In this document: positions 51,681-60,315 of the stretch, one piece after another
Numbering within the stretch: position 1 is the stretch's first letter
Layout: each line of letters begins with the position of its first letter
Source of the DNA: JAJDTR01 sp965220415
Lineage (GTDB): Bacteria > Poribacteria > WGA-4E > JAJDTR01
Direction of reading: 5' to 3'
Length of the DNA: 64,000 bases
Assembly (NCBI GenBank): GCA_965220415.1
Contig: OZ244829.1
Location: 3,844,001 to 3,908,000 of the forward strand
Position numbers and translations under genes: made by a program
The notes under the pieces: model-generated
The model's database searches: none
Told to the model about the DNA's origin: nothing
The model's input: the letters and a program-made list of their open reading frames with translations, nothing else

Positions 51681-52679
51681 ATGCGATTCAGACGTACACT
51701 TGTTTGGTTTATCGGGTTGACCGTGATGCTGTTAAGTGGGGAATTGTGGTTAAGAAATGGGCTCGCCTTCAACTCAAATCGAATTGTTTTTACATTCTAC
51801 GCGAAACCTGACCGCACTGACATCTATGTAATGGATGCCGATGGAGGAAACCAAGAAAACCTGACAAGCCATCCAGCGTATGACCATAGTCCGGATTGGT
51901 CGCCCGACAGGACGAAGATTGCATTCGTTTCTAACCGAGACGGTGGCAGATCTCAAATTTACGTAATGGACGCCGATGGAAATAACCCGATTAAATTGAC
52001 AGATGGACCGCTGACCAAGTTGGCCCCAGACTGGTCTCCCGATGGGGGTAAAATTGCCTTCACCGTCCAACCGGCTGCGATAAGGGAATCTCACATCGCC
52101 GTGATGGATGCAGATGGAGATAATCGGGTGAGGTTTAAAAACCACGCGAGGGATCCATCATGGTCTCCTGATGGGCGTGAGATTGCGTTCTCAGCCTTGA
52201 GAGCTGGTGAGTGGTGGTCCGATATCTACGTGATAGGTACTGACGGACAGGGGCTTAGAAGGGTAACGCATGAATTACGGGAATTATGGGGTGGACACAG
52301 TCCGGCGTTTTCTCCTGACGGGAAACGGATTGCATACGTGGCCATCGACGACTCATACCCTCACATTTTTGTGATGGGAGCAGATGGCGGAAATCGCAAA
52401 AGGCTTACGCACAAACCAGAGAATCATGATCAACCTGCATGGTCTGTCTCCGGACGGAGGATTGCATATGTTGTCTGGGACAATATGTTGGACAATGATG
52501 CTCCTTCAGCGATTCACTTGATGACCTCCGATGGACAATATATAAAGCGACTTAGCGCTGTTGATGGTGCGTACGATTCTCAACCCGACTTTCGCTCGGT
52601 CGGATTAGCTGTGTCCCCCACCTCCAAAACAACCACAACTTGGGGCAGGGTGAAGAAACTCTCGCCCGACCCCCGATAG
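51681..52679 (+). CDS. PD40/TolB-like beta-propeller protein 4
   Basis: 332 residues from the ATG at 51681 (MRFRRTLVWFIGLTVMLLSG), preceded by AAGGAGAGG; upstream in-frame codons are spacer. The signal peptide type (FIGLTVMLLS) is shared with propeller 9. Motifs are PDWSPDRT, PDWSPDGG, PSWSPDGR, PAFSPDGK and a weakened PAWSVSGR. Tail AVSPTSKTTTTWGRVKKLSP. It ends two bases before an upstream in-frame codon of the next gene's leader, with 40 bp to the actual start of propeller 5, so the two are probably cotranscribed. Confidence 0.85.
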   Translation: MRFRRTLVWFIGLTVMLLSGELWLRNGLAFNSNRIVFTFYAKPDRTDIYVMDADGGNQENLTSHPAYDHSPDWSPDRTKIAFVSNRDGGRSQIYVMDADGNNPIKLTDGPLTKLAPDWSPDGGKIAFTVQPAAIRESHIAVMDADGDNRVRFKNHARDPSWSPDGREIAFSALRAGEWWSDIYVIGTDGQGLRRVTHELRELWGGHSPAFSPDGKRIAYVAIDDSYPHIFVMGADGGNRKRLTHKPENHDQPAWSVSGRRIAYVVWDNMLDNDAPSAIHLMTSDGQYIKRLSAVDGAYDSQPDFRSVGLAVSPTSKTTTTWGRVKKLSPDPR

Positions 52680-52719
52680 TTTGCCTGAAAACCTTTTACC
52701 GCCAACCAAGGAGGAAAAA

Positions 52720-53712
52720 ATGCGATTCAAACTGATAGCGAGATGTCTGCTGTTTGCAGGACTGTGCGTCTGTCTGACGAGTGGGGAGATGTTGTTGAGA
52801 GAAGCGTTCGCCGCGCACCACAAACCAACGATTGTATTTACTACTTTTAGGGATGGGAATGCTGAAATCTATGGGATGACTGCAAATGGAAAAAAGCAGA
52901 CAAGACTAACAGACCATCCGGCGGCTGACCTTCATCCATCATGGTCTCCGGACGGTAAAAAGATTGCATTCACTTCCTATAGAAATGGCGGCAATAGGCA
53001 AATTTTCGTGATGGATAGTGACGGACAAAACCCGATTAGATTGACAGACGAAGTGTGGGACGTGGATCCGCACTGGTCTCCGGACGGGCAGAAAATTGCA
53101 TTTACCGGGCATAAAGATGTGGGAGTTCACGGTGAAGCATGGGAATTCGATATCTACGTCATTGACCCGGACGGAAAGAACCGTAAGAAGATAACCCACA
53201 TTGCCGGGAATAACTCCAATCCAACGTGGTCGCCAGACAGTCAAAGGATTGCATTTGTAAACTCCGGATGGGGACGGGGATGGGGCTCCGAAATCTACGT
53301 GATGGACAGCAACGGTGAAAATACGACGAGATTAACAGATGATGACGGTAGCAAACGTCACCCCGCATGGTCGCCAGATGGGCAAAGCATCGCTTTTATG
53401 TTCAAGAATCAAGTCTGCGTTATGGATAGCGACGGGGAGAATCTGAGGAAGTTGACGGACGGACATTTCTACTCCAAACCAACTTGGTCATCGGACAGTG
53501 AGATGATCGCATACGAGTCGTGGAGAAGGCACGATCACATAAGCGAAATCCACTTGATGACTGCCGATGGCAAGCACATCAGAAAACTAAGCCGCCCACC
53601 CGAACGTGGAGATTACGATCCTGACTGGCTGGACTCTGCCACGCTTGCTGCCTCGCCGGCAGGCAACCAAATCACAATCTGGGGAAAGTTAAAGAAACCA
53701 GCCCCCAAATAG
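52720..53712 (+). CDS. PD40/TolB-like beta-propeller protein 5
   Basis: 330 residues from the ATG at 52720 (MRFKLIARCLLFAGLCVCLT), preceded by AAGGAGG. Motifs are PSWSPDGK, PHWSPDGQ, PTWSPDSQ, PAWSPDGQ and PTWSSDSE. Tail AASPAGNQITIWGKLKKPAP is closer to members 1 and 2 than to its neighbours, suggesting gene conversion or an older split. A distinct IYGMTANGKKQTRLTDHPAA replaces the first 'IYVMDADG' turn. Followed by 1 kb of repeats. Confidence 0.85.
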   Translation: MRFKLIARCLLFAGLCVCLTSGEMLLREAFAAHHKPTIVFTTFRDGNAEIYGMTANGKKQTRLTDHPAADLHPSWSPDGKKIAFTSYRNGGNRQIFVMDSDGQNPIRLTDEVWDVDPHWSPDGQKIAFTGHKDVGVHGEAWEFDIYVIDPDGKNRKKITHIAGNNSNPTWSPDSQRIAFVNSGWGRGWGSEIYVMDSNGENTTRLTDDDGSKRHPAWSPDGQSIAFMFKNQVCVMDSDGENLRKLTDGHFYSKPTWSSDSEMIAYESWRRHDHISEIHLMTADGKHIRKLSRPPERGDYDPDWLDSATLAASPAGNQITIWGKLKKPAPK

Positions 53713-53767
53713 CGTTCGTGATTGCGCTCAAAGCGAGTCTCCGTAATGCTCATTTAACCCGCAACTA

Positions 53768-53915
53768 AGGACTCATCTTCCGCATAATAGACTTGTGTAA
53801 TCTCGAATTTTCATATAGCAGATCTTGATATATTCACAAACGAGAAAAAATCACCAAGGTACTACCGTGGGCCGATTGATTGACCGGTTTTGCCCTTCCA
53901 TCATCAACTTCATTG
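53768..53915 (+). repeat. Repeat B copy
   Basis: Third nearly complete copy, slightly shortened in the middle (GATCTTGATATATTCACAAA instead of the longer form). Confidence 0.78.
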
Positions 53916-53927
53916 CTCTCAAGTAAC

Positions 53928-54072
53928 ACTCGACATTGCACTCCTCTGGAGTGCGGGAATATGGACATATCGTATTCTATTGACATTTCGATCCTCTGGA
54001 TCGAGGAAAGGGACTCCGACCAGAAAGTGTTACTTGCTGAATGAATCATTCCGACAGGAATGATGGGACGCT
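53928..54072 (+). repeat. Repeat A, empty copy with variant distal hairpin
   Basis: Distal hairpin reads ATCATTCC-GACA-GGAATGAT, a compensatory change (C and G together) relative to ATTATTCC/GGAATAAT; the same variant is at 44420-44450. Confidence 0.8.
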
Positions 54073-54258
54073 ATCAAGTAACACTCGACATTGCACTCCT
54101 CCGGAGTGCAGACGCGGTGAGGAATCGTGTTCTATTGACATCTCACTCCTCTGGAGTGAAACCATTCTACCAAGGAACGCTTTTTCAAAACCTGTCATAG
54201 AGCGAAAAATGAGTGTTGCTTGCTGAAAGAATTATTCCGACAGGGATAATGGAGTGCT
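54073..54258 (+). repeat. Repeat A, long form, empty copy
   Basis: Reference for the long form: GCACTCC-TCC-GGAGTGC, TTCTATTGACAT, TCACTCC-TCT-GGAGTGA, then CTTTTTCAAAACCTGTCATA, then GAGTGTTGCTTGCTG and the distal hairpin. Confidence 0.8.
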
Positions 54259-54331
54259 GTCAATTATGATGCGGGATACAGCCACCTGAGAAATTAAACT
54301 TTTAGGTGCTCGATAACGCGGAAGATAAGTG
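54257..54331 (+). repeat. Repeat C copy
   Basis: GTCAATTATGATGCGGGATA to GCGGAAGATAAG; follows repeat A and precedes a partial repeat B. Confidence 0.75.
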
Positions 54332-54403
54332 GGCCGATTGATTGACCGGTTTTGCCCTTCCATCATCAACTTCATTATTACGAAGTAACACACCACATTG
54401 CGC

Positions 54404-54475
54404 AGGATTTGCTATCGCCGTCGTTATTCACTCCGTTGAGGGATCTCTATCGCACTCGCTATCCACTCGTTTGAT
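54404..54475 (+). repeat. Two tandem GA-hairpin elements
   Basis: 54404-54439: CG-TC-GT-TATTC-AC-TC-CG (outer CG/CG, inner GT/AC, both complementary). 54440-54475: AC-TC-GC-TATCC-AC-TC-GT (outer AC/GT complementary, inner wobble). Confidence 0.9.
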
Positions 54476-54521
54476 CCTCTGGAGCGCGGGACTCTGGACA
54501 TGTCGTATTCTATTGACATTG

Positions 54522-54557
54522 AAGATCTCTATCGCACTCGCTATTCACTCGTTTGAT
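54522..54557 (+). repeat. GA-hairpin element
   Basis: AC-TC-GC-TATTC-AC-TC-GT, in the CGATCC hairpin as at 15212-15247. Confidence 0.88.
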
Positions 54558-54636
54558 CCTCTGGATCGAGGAAAGGGACTCCGACTGGCACGTGTTACTT
54601 GCTGAAAGAATTATTCCGACAGGGATAATGGCATGC

Positions 54637-54710
54637 TGTCAATTATGATGCGGGATACGGCCAACTGAGAAATTAAACTTTTAGGTGCTCAATAATGCGA
54701 AAGATAAGTA
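54637..54710 (+). repeat. Repeat C copy forming the propeller 6 leader
   Basis: Ends a few bases before TAAGGAGG of the next gene, so this repeat forms the immediate upstream region. Confidence 0.75.
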
Positions 54711-54721
54711 AGGAGGATAAA

Positions 54722-55699
54722 GTGCGATTCAAACTGATAGCTAGATTTCTACTGTTTGCAGGACTGAGCGTCTGGCTGATGAGTGGAGAACTGTGGTTGA
54801 GAAACGCGCACACCTCCAACTCAGGTCGAATCGTTTTCTCATCCTTTAGAGATGGCAACTTCGAAATCTATGTAATGGATGCCCATGGAGGGAACCAAGA
54901 GAACCTGACAAACCATCCAGCGTCCGACACCCAACCAGATTGGTCTCCCGACGGGACGAAGATTGCATTCGTTTCCAGTCGAGACGCTGGCCCATCTCAA
55001 ATCCACATAATGGACGCCGATGGAAAGAACGTGATTAGACTCACAGACGGACGAGGTGGTAAGATGGAGCCAGACTGGTCTCCCGATGGGCGAAAGATTG
55101 CGTTCTCCGTCGACACTCCGGAGGAAGATCATATCGCCGTGATGGATGCGGATGGAAATAATCTTCAGAAGCTTGTAGACCAGGCGCAGGATCCATCATG
55201 GTCTCCGGATGGGGGAAAGATTGCATTCGTTTCTTGGAGAGATGGAGGCCATGACATCTACCTGGTAGGCGCTATCGGACAGAGACTTGAAAGAGTAACA
55301 CACGATTTAACGCGTAAATGGAATCCATCATTTTCTCCCGATGGAGGACGGATAGCATACGTGGTGCATAAGCACCCCGCACCCGGTCAAATCTATGTGG
55401 TGGGTGTGGATGGCAAAAAGCGGGTGAGGCTTACGCACAATGAAGAGAACAGTTGGGGCCCCGCATGGTCTCCCGATGGACTAGCGATCGCATATTATGT
55501 TTACGTGGACGGGGATTTTCACGGCGCGATTCACCTGATGACCGCCGATGGAAAATATATTAGGCGACTTAGCCATCATAGCCGTAATGCACGCGATTTC
55601 GCGCCCGACATTAGCCCGATAGGATTAGCGGTGTCTCCCGCTTCCAAAACAACCACAATTTGGGGTAGGCTCAAAAAGAGCGCTTCCGACCTCCGATAA
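54722..55699 (+). CDS. PD40/TolB-like beta-propeller protein 6
   Basis: 325 residues from a GTG at 54722 (VRFKLIARFLLFAGLSVWLM), preceded by TAAGGAGG; an ATG 27 nt earlier lies upstream of the ribosome binding site and is rejected. Motifs are PDWSPDGT, PDWSPDGR, PSWSPDGG, PSFSPDGG, PAWSPDGL and PDISPIG. Tail AVSPASKTTTIWGRLKKSAS. Very similar to members 8 and 9 in blades 1-4. The upstream region is repeat C. Confidence 0.85.
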   Translation: MRFKLIARFLLFAGLSVWLMSGELWLRNAHTSNSGRIVFSSFRDGNFEIYVMDAHGGNQENLTNHPASDTQPDWSPDGTKIAFVSSRDAGPSQIHIMDADGKNVIRLTDGRGGKMEPDWSPDGRKIAFSVDTPEEDHIAVMDADGNNLQKLVDQAQDPSWSPDGGKIAFVSWRDGGHDIYLVGAIGQRLERVTHDLTRKWNPSFSPDGGRIAYVVHKHPAPGQIYVVGVDGKKRVRLTHNEENSWGPAWSPDGLAIAYYVYVDGDFHGAIHLMTADGKYIRRLSHHSRNARDFAPDISPIGLAVSPASKTTTIWGRLKKSASDLR

Positions 55700-55830
55700 T
55701 TTGCGTGAATATTATGAACGAGGGCAGGTCATTGGAAACCTCGCCAGCGGCGAGAGTGTCGCTTAATTTTCGCTCGCGTTCAAAATCAGTTACTCTACTT
55801 CTCATTTTATCCACAACAATGGAGGAAACA

Positions 55831-56826
55831 ATGCGATTCAAACTGATGCCAAGATGTCTACTGTTTGCAGGGCTGTGCGTCTGTCTGGCGAGTATAGACA
55901 TGTTGTTGAGAGAAGGACTCGCCGTGCAAAACTCACGGATTGTTTTTTCGACCTCAAGACATGGCAACTTCGACATTTATGTAATGGATGCCGATGGGGG
56001 CAACCAAGAAAGACTGACAGACAAGAGCGCGCGCGACGTCGATCCGACGTGGTCTCCGGACCGGTCGAATATTGCGTTTGTTTCCAACCGAGGCGGCGAG
56101 GGGCGTCAAATCTACGTAATGGACGCCCGTGGAAAGCGCGCGATTAAACTGACAGATGGACCGCGCAAGAAGGGGGATCCAGACTGGTCGCCTGATGGGC
56201 GGAAAATAGCATTCACCTCATGGGATGGACAGGATCGGTGGAAATGGGAGAACCCTCGAATCATCGTGATGGATGCAGACGGAAACAATCCCTTCAAACT
56301 AACCGACGGGGAGAGCCCGTCATGGTCTCCCGATGGTCGGAGGATCGCATTCACGACCGGGAGCAATTGGAAGGATCAAATATGCGTGATTGGCGTTGAT
56401 GGAAACGGGTTTGAAAGAGTGACAAAAGGCGCGGCGATCAAGGGTACGCCGGCATGGTCTCCAGACGGGAAGCGAATTGCATACACGGCCCTCTTCCTTG
56501 AGGTAGGAACCTATCAGATCTATGTCATAGGGGCGGATGGTAAAAACCGGGTGAGGCTGACGCACAATCTAGAGCATCATTTCTCCCCTTCATGGTCTCC
56601 AGACGGACGGCTGATAGCCTATGTGTGGGGACCTGATATTTTCATAAACCCCCCGAGAAAGATTCGCTTGATGACCGCCGATGGGAAATATCTGAAGCAA
56701 CTTAGCGGTGACCACCACGGGAACGAATATGACCCCGACTTTGGCCCGGTTAGCCTAGCTGTGTCCTCCGCTTCCAAAACAACCACAATTTGGGGTAGGT
56801 TGAAGAAACCGGCGTCCAACTTCTGA
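55831..56826 (+). CDS. PD40/TolB-like beta-propeller protein 7
   Basis: 331 residues from the ATG at 55831 (MRFKLMPRCLLFAGLCVCLA), preceded by TGGAGG; 42 upstream in-frame codons belong to the spacer. Motifs are PTWSPDRS, PDWSPDGR, PSWSPDGR, PAWSPDGK and PSWSPDGR. Tail AVSSASKTTTIWGRLKKPAS. Spacing to member 6 is 131 bp, with a spacer (GAACGAGGGCAGGTCATTGG) related to those after members 4 and 7, consistent with unit duplication of gene plus spacer. Confidence 0.85.
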   Translation: MRFKLMPRCLLFAGLCVCLASIDMLLREGLAVQNSRIVFSTSRHGNFDIYVMDADGGNQERLTDKSARDVDPTWSPDRSNIAFVSNRGGEGRQIYVMDARGKRAIKLTDGPRKKGDPDWSPDGRKIAFTSWDGQDRWKWENPRIIVMDADGNNPFKLTDGESPSWSPDGRRIAFTTGSNWKDQICVIGVDGNGFERVTKGAAIKGTPAWSPDGKRIAYTALFLEVGTYQIYVIGADGKNRVRLTHNLEHHFSPSWSPDGRLIAYVWGPDIFINPPRKIRLMTADGKYLKQLSGDHHGNEYDPDFGPVSLAVSSASKTTTIWGRLKKPASNF

Positions 56827-56969
56827 TAGTTTACATGATTAGCTTATGGACCGCGAATGTTGACACTGACAGGAATACGGCGAGGTGGGTCATTGAACGA
56901 CTCTCCAACGTCAACAGCACCGTTATCGGTCATGTTGTTTCTCGCTCGGCACAACTAAGGAGAACAAAA

Positions 56970-57932
56970 ATGCGATTCAGACTGGCAGCTAGATATCTAA
57001 TGTTTGCAGGACTGAGCATCTGTCTGACGAGTGAAGAGCTACGGTTGAAAAACGCGCTCGCCTCCAACACAGGTCGAATTGTTTTTACATCCATGAGAGA
57101 TGGCAACTTTGAAATCTATGTAATGGATGCCGATGGAGGAAACCAGGAAAGACTGACAAACAACCCGGCGTTTGACTTCCAACCGGATTGGTCCCCCGAC
57201 GGAACGAAGATTGCATTCGCTTCCGACCGAGACGGCGGCCGTACTCAAATTTTCGTAATGGATGCCGGTGGAAAGAACCCGATTAGGTTGACAGATGGGC
57301 GGGGCGGTAAGAAGGATCCGGACTGGTCTCCCGATGGGCGAAGGATTGCACTCTCCGTCGATGATGTGGTTGATCATATCGCCGTGATGGATGCGGATGG
57401 AGATAATTTTGAGAAGCTTGAAGACCAGGCGTTGTATCCATCATGGTCTCCGGATGGAACACAGATTGCATTCGCGTCTTGGAGAGACGGGCACTCTGAA
57501 ATTTACGTGATAGGCGTTGACGGACAGGGACGCAAAAGGTTGACGCAGGATTTAGCAGCTAAATGGAACCCATCGTTTTCACCCGATGGACAACGGATAG
57601 CATACGGGGCGAAGCACGAAGGGTTCTTACAAATCTTTGTGATGGGGGCGGATGGCAAAAATCGGATGAGGCTTACGCACATAAAAAAGCATCATGCGAC
57701 CTCCACATGGTCTCCCGATGGACGGACGATTGCATATGATGTTATTGAGGACGGGGATTTTCACGGCACGATTCACTTGATCGCCTCCGATGGAAAATAT
57801 ATTAAGCAACTTAGCGATGCCCGTGGTGCGCGCGATGGTGATCCCGACATTAGCCCGCTAGGATGGGCTGTGTCCCCCGCTTCCAAAACAACCACAATGT
57901 GGGGTAGGCTCAAAATCCTGTTTGAACAATAG
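56970..57932 (+). CDS. PD40/TolB-like beta-propeller protein 8
   Basis: 320 residues from the ATG at 56970 (MRFRLAARYLMFAGLSICLT), preceded by AAGGAG. Motifs are PDWSPDGT, PDWSPDGR, PSWSPDGT, PSFSPDGQ and STWSPDGR. Tail AVSPASKTTTMWGRLKILFE stops directly after the motif. Most similar to member 6. The downstream 150 bp before the next gene contain short direct repeats (CCACTGACCACTG). Confidence 0.85.
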   Translation: MRFRLAARYLMFAGLSICLTSEELRLKNALASNTGRIVFTSMRDGNFEIYVMDADGGNQERLTNNPAFDFQPDWSPDGTKIAFASDRDGGRTQIFVMDAGGKNPIRLTDGRGGKKDPDWSPDGRRIALSVDDVVDHIAVMDADGDNFEKLEDQALYPSWSPDGTQIAFASWRDGHSEIYVIGVDGQGRKRLTQDLAAKWNPSFSPDGQRIAYGAKHEGFLQIFVMGADGKNRMRLTHIKKHHATSTWSPDGRTIAYDVIEDGDFHGTIHLIASDGKYIKQLSDARGARDGDPDISPLGWAVSPASKTTTMWGRLKILFEQ

Positions 57933-58087
57933 TAGAAAAAGACGTAATTTGGCAATCGGAGCCCCGTTTTCTGTGGGAGTTCTATCTCGGAATCAGTGAC
58001 CTGTTGCTAGTAACCAGTGAATACTAATAGCCTTTTACTGGCAACTGACCACTAACCACTGACCACTGTTTTTGCAAGGAGAATCTT

Positions 58088-58660
58088 ATGCGTAGGAAAG
58101 AGGTGTTGTATGCGGTGATAGGCGGCATCGTCGGAGCAGTTCTGACAATGGCGGTGGGGGCATTAGCTCCGCTGGGGGCGCAAGACGAACCGAAAGACCT
58201 GAACGTGAGGAGGATTACCTGCAGGGAGTTGGACGTTATTGATGCGAAGGGGAATCTCCGTGCGGGGTTGAACACCTCCGAATTCGGCGGGAGTGTGTTC
58301 GTCGTAGGCAAACTGGGCAAAGGGGCGGAGATGCACGTCACCAAATACGGAGGGGCAATGTTCGTGTGGGGCAAAGAGGCAAAAGGTGGGGCTGGCATGC
58401 ACCTCGACGGATTCGGAGGGAAGGTGTACGTGGAGGGCAGAGGCTTCAAAGAGGCGACGATGAGCATCGACGAACTCGGCGGTAGGGTGTCCGTGGAGGG
58501 CAAAGAGAGTGACGAGCTCAAAAAGGCGGCGATGAGCATTGAGGGAGATGGAGGAGCGGTGAACGTGTGGGGCAAAGGCGCGGGGGCGAGGATGGGCGTC
58601 AATAAGGACGGCAACGGCGGGTTTTCCTCGTGGGACGAGAACGGCAATCGTTTGGAGTGA
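58088..58660 (+). CDS. Membrane-anchored glycine-rich repeat protein of unknown function
   Basis: 190 residues; AAGGAGAATCTT precedes the ATG. Residues 8-31 form one membrane helix or signal anchor (AVIGGIVGAVLTMAVGALAP). Residues 42-65 read RRITCRELDVIDAKGNLRAG. Then come five units of about 22-28 residues, each with GG-x-V-x-V-x-G-K (GGSVFVVGK, GGAMFVWGK, GGKVYVEGR, GGRVSVEGK, GGAVNVWGK), suggesting stacked beta-strands as in a beta-solenoid. The C-terminus is DENGNRLE. I recognise similar repeat proteins in other bacteria but no function. It sits inside the propeller array, on the same strand, so a shared envelope role is plausible. Confidence 0.75.
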   Translation: MRRKEVLYAVIGGIVGAVLTMAVGALAPLGAQDEPKDLNVRRITCRELDVIDAKGNLRAGLNTSEFGGSVFVVGKLGKGAEMHVTKYGGAMFVWGKEAKGGAGMHLDGFGGKVYVEGRGFKEATMSIDELGGRVSVEGKESDELKKAAMSIEGDGGAVNVWGKGAGARMGVNKDGNGGFSSWDENGNRLE

Positions 58661-58848
58661 GGCGGATGACATCATGTACGAATTGGCAATCAGGTAGGCC
58701 AACGCACTGGCTGTCAGTGGCGACACAGCGGAATTGGTTAAAGCTGGCGAGTCGGCGAACACACGGCGGGCGTGTCAAAGGGCATTTCAAAGTCTTGGGG
58801 TGTGGCTTGCTGTTCCAGAGAATGCCATCAGGCTTGACCAGTCCGTAG

Positions 58849-58865
58849 GGTGCGCACTGCGCACC
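58849..58865. repeat. Empty palindrome targeted elsewhere by GA-hairpins
   Basis: Flanks GTAGG and AGCCTTT match, in reverse, the flanks of the filled sites near 33766-33820 and 63008-63100. Confidence 0.8.
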
Positions 58866-58951
58866 AGCCTTTGAAAGAGCAACGGGCGAGAGACTGTATT
58901 GTACCAGAAGCCGCTTGGCTCTTGCCGCCTACTTTTTAAAATAGGACTCAT

Positions 58952-59057
58952 ATGGACGTACAGAGGGCACTCCAAATCATTGAATTTGCTTGACTATTTT
59001 ACCAACATGCACAAGCTACCTTTACTTCTCACTTCACCCACAGCTAAGGAGGGAAAA
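58952..59057 (+). repeat. Duplicated leader upstream of propeller 9
   Basis: Nearly identical to 50401-50505, including CATTGAATTTGCTTGACTAT and ACCAACATGCACAAGCTACC. The segment GGACGTACAGAGGGCACTCC marks its left edge. Confidence 0.7.
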
Positions 59058-60023
59058 ATGCACTACGGGCGTACGCTTATGTCGTTTATCGGGTTGACCG
59101 TGATGCTGTTAAGTGCGGAACTGTGGTTAATAGGAGGACTCGCCGCACAGGGGTCACGTATTGTTTTTTCAAACCTGGCATTTGACAACTATGAAATCTA
59201 CGTAATGGACGCCGATGGAGGAAACCGAAAAAACTTGTCAAACCATCCAAGGCACGACGTGGATCCGGATTGGTCTCCCGACGGGACGAAGATTGCATTC
59301 GTTTCCGACCGAGACGGCGGCGTATATCAGATCTACGTCATGGACGCCGATGGAACGAACCAGATTAGACTGACAGATGGACCACCTTGGCAAAAGGGAG
59401 ATCCAGACTGGTCTCCGGATGGGAAACAGATTGCGTTCTCCGTCGACGATTGGGATGATCATATCGACGTGATGGATGCGGATGGAGATAATCGTGTGGT
59501 GCTTGAAGAGAACGCTTTCGGGCCATCATGGTCTCCGGATGGGGGTAAGATTGCATTCGTAACGTTTAGAGACGGGGGCCCTGAGATTTACGTGATGGGC
59601 GTTGACGGACAGGGGATTGAACGGGTGACGCACGATTTCTTGGGCTGGACCAGTCCCTCGTTTTCTCCCGACGGACTACGGATGGCATCCGACCGCTTGC
59701 ACGAAGGATTCTATCACATCTATGTGATGGGGGCGGATGGCAAAAATCGAACCAGGCTTACGCACAATCACGAGCATCATTTTCACCCCGCGTGGTCTCC
59801 AGATGGGGGGACGATCGCATATGTGGTCTCTGATGGTGGTTTCTTCGGTTCAAAGATTCACTTGATGACCGCAGACGGAAAATATATTAAACAAATCAGC
59901 ACAATTCGTGAGGGGATCGATGACCAGCCGGACTTTAGTCCGGTAGGACTCGCTGTGTCTCCAACTTCCAAAACCGCCGCAATTTGGGGCAGGCTTAAGA
60001 AACGCGACGCCAACCTCCGATAG
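59058..60023 (+). CDS. PD40/TolB-like beta-propeller protein 9
   Basis: 321 residues from the ATG at 59058 (MHYGRTLMSFIGLTVMLLSA), preceded by AAGGAGGG. Motifs are PDWSPDGT, PDWSPDGK, PSWSPDGG, PSFSPDGL and PAWSPDGG, plus PDFSPVG. Tail AVSPTSKTAAIWGRLKKRDA. Upstream region shared with propeller 3, signal peptide with propeller 4 and the blades with 6 and 12: a mosaic, suggesting recombination among members. Confidence 0.85.
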   Translation: MHYGRTLMSFIGLTVMLLSAELWLIGGLAAQGSRIVFSNLAFDNYEIYVMDADGGNRKNLSNHPRHDVDPDWSPDGTKIAFVSDRDGGVYQIYVMDADGTNQIRLTDGPPWQKGDPDWSPDGKQIAFSVDDWDDHIDVMDADGDNRVVLEENAFGPSWSPDGGKIAFVTFRDGGPEIYVMGVDGQGIERVTHDFLGWTSPSFSPDGLRMASDRLHEGFYHIYVMGADGKNRTRLTHNHEHHFHPAWSPDGGTIAYVVSDGGFFGSKIHLMTADGKYIKQISTIREGIDDQPDFSPVGLAVSPTSKTAAIWGRLKKRDANLR

Positions 60024-60315
60024 TTCGCGCGATTGCCTTTTGAACTACGAATTTTGATGACAGGGACTATTATCGCTGCAATCAAGAATTACACGTGTAG
60101 GATTTCCTTGGTTCGGCTCGTAGCAGCACAATTTATAACGCGGCCTCTATCGGAGCGAGTTTCGCGCGCTACACGAGGTCGCGCACGGGAGATGGCTCCT
60201 ACAGACAGATGGATCGCGAAGCACTCTTCATTGTTCAAATCGAATGATATGCAGTTAATATATGAGTAAAAATGAACGCAAATGACTATAGATCCGAAAA
60301 AGGAGAAAATGACCA

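Larger units (their letters stand above)
54380..54636 (+). repeat. Repeat A copy with three GA-hairpins
   Basis: The first hairpin carries two tandem GA-hairpins (54404-54475) at the site GCGC/TCCTCTGGAGCGC; the second hairpin carries one (54522-54557). Compare the empty copy at 33268-33420. Confidence 0.85.
53713..54721. other. 1-kb repeat cluster in the propeller array
   Basis: Order: repeat B (53768-53915), repeat A (53928-54072), repeat A long form (54073-54258), repeat C (54257-54331), partial repeat B (54331-54380), repeat A with three GA-hairpins (54380-54636), repeat C (54637-54710). The left edge follows CCGCAACTAAGGA, the leader of a propeller gene, so the cluster seems to have been inserted just before a propeller start. 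Confidence 0.7.
58661..59057. other. Spacer with empty palindrome and duplicated leader
   Basis: No gene. 58849-58865 is the palindrome GGTGCGCA-C-TGCGCACC, the empty form (minus orientation) of sites filled by GA-hairpins at 33774 and 63014-63090. 58952-59057 duplicates the leader at 50401-50505. Confidence 0.65.

Noticed and set aside
58024..58647. A proline-rich 207-codon minus-strand frame opposite the glycine-rich repeat gene
   Set aside because: Its low-complexity Pro/Ser content is the complement of the Gly-rich repeats; the plus-strand gene has a good ribosome binding site and membrane anchor.
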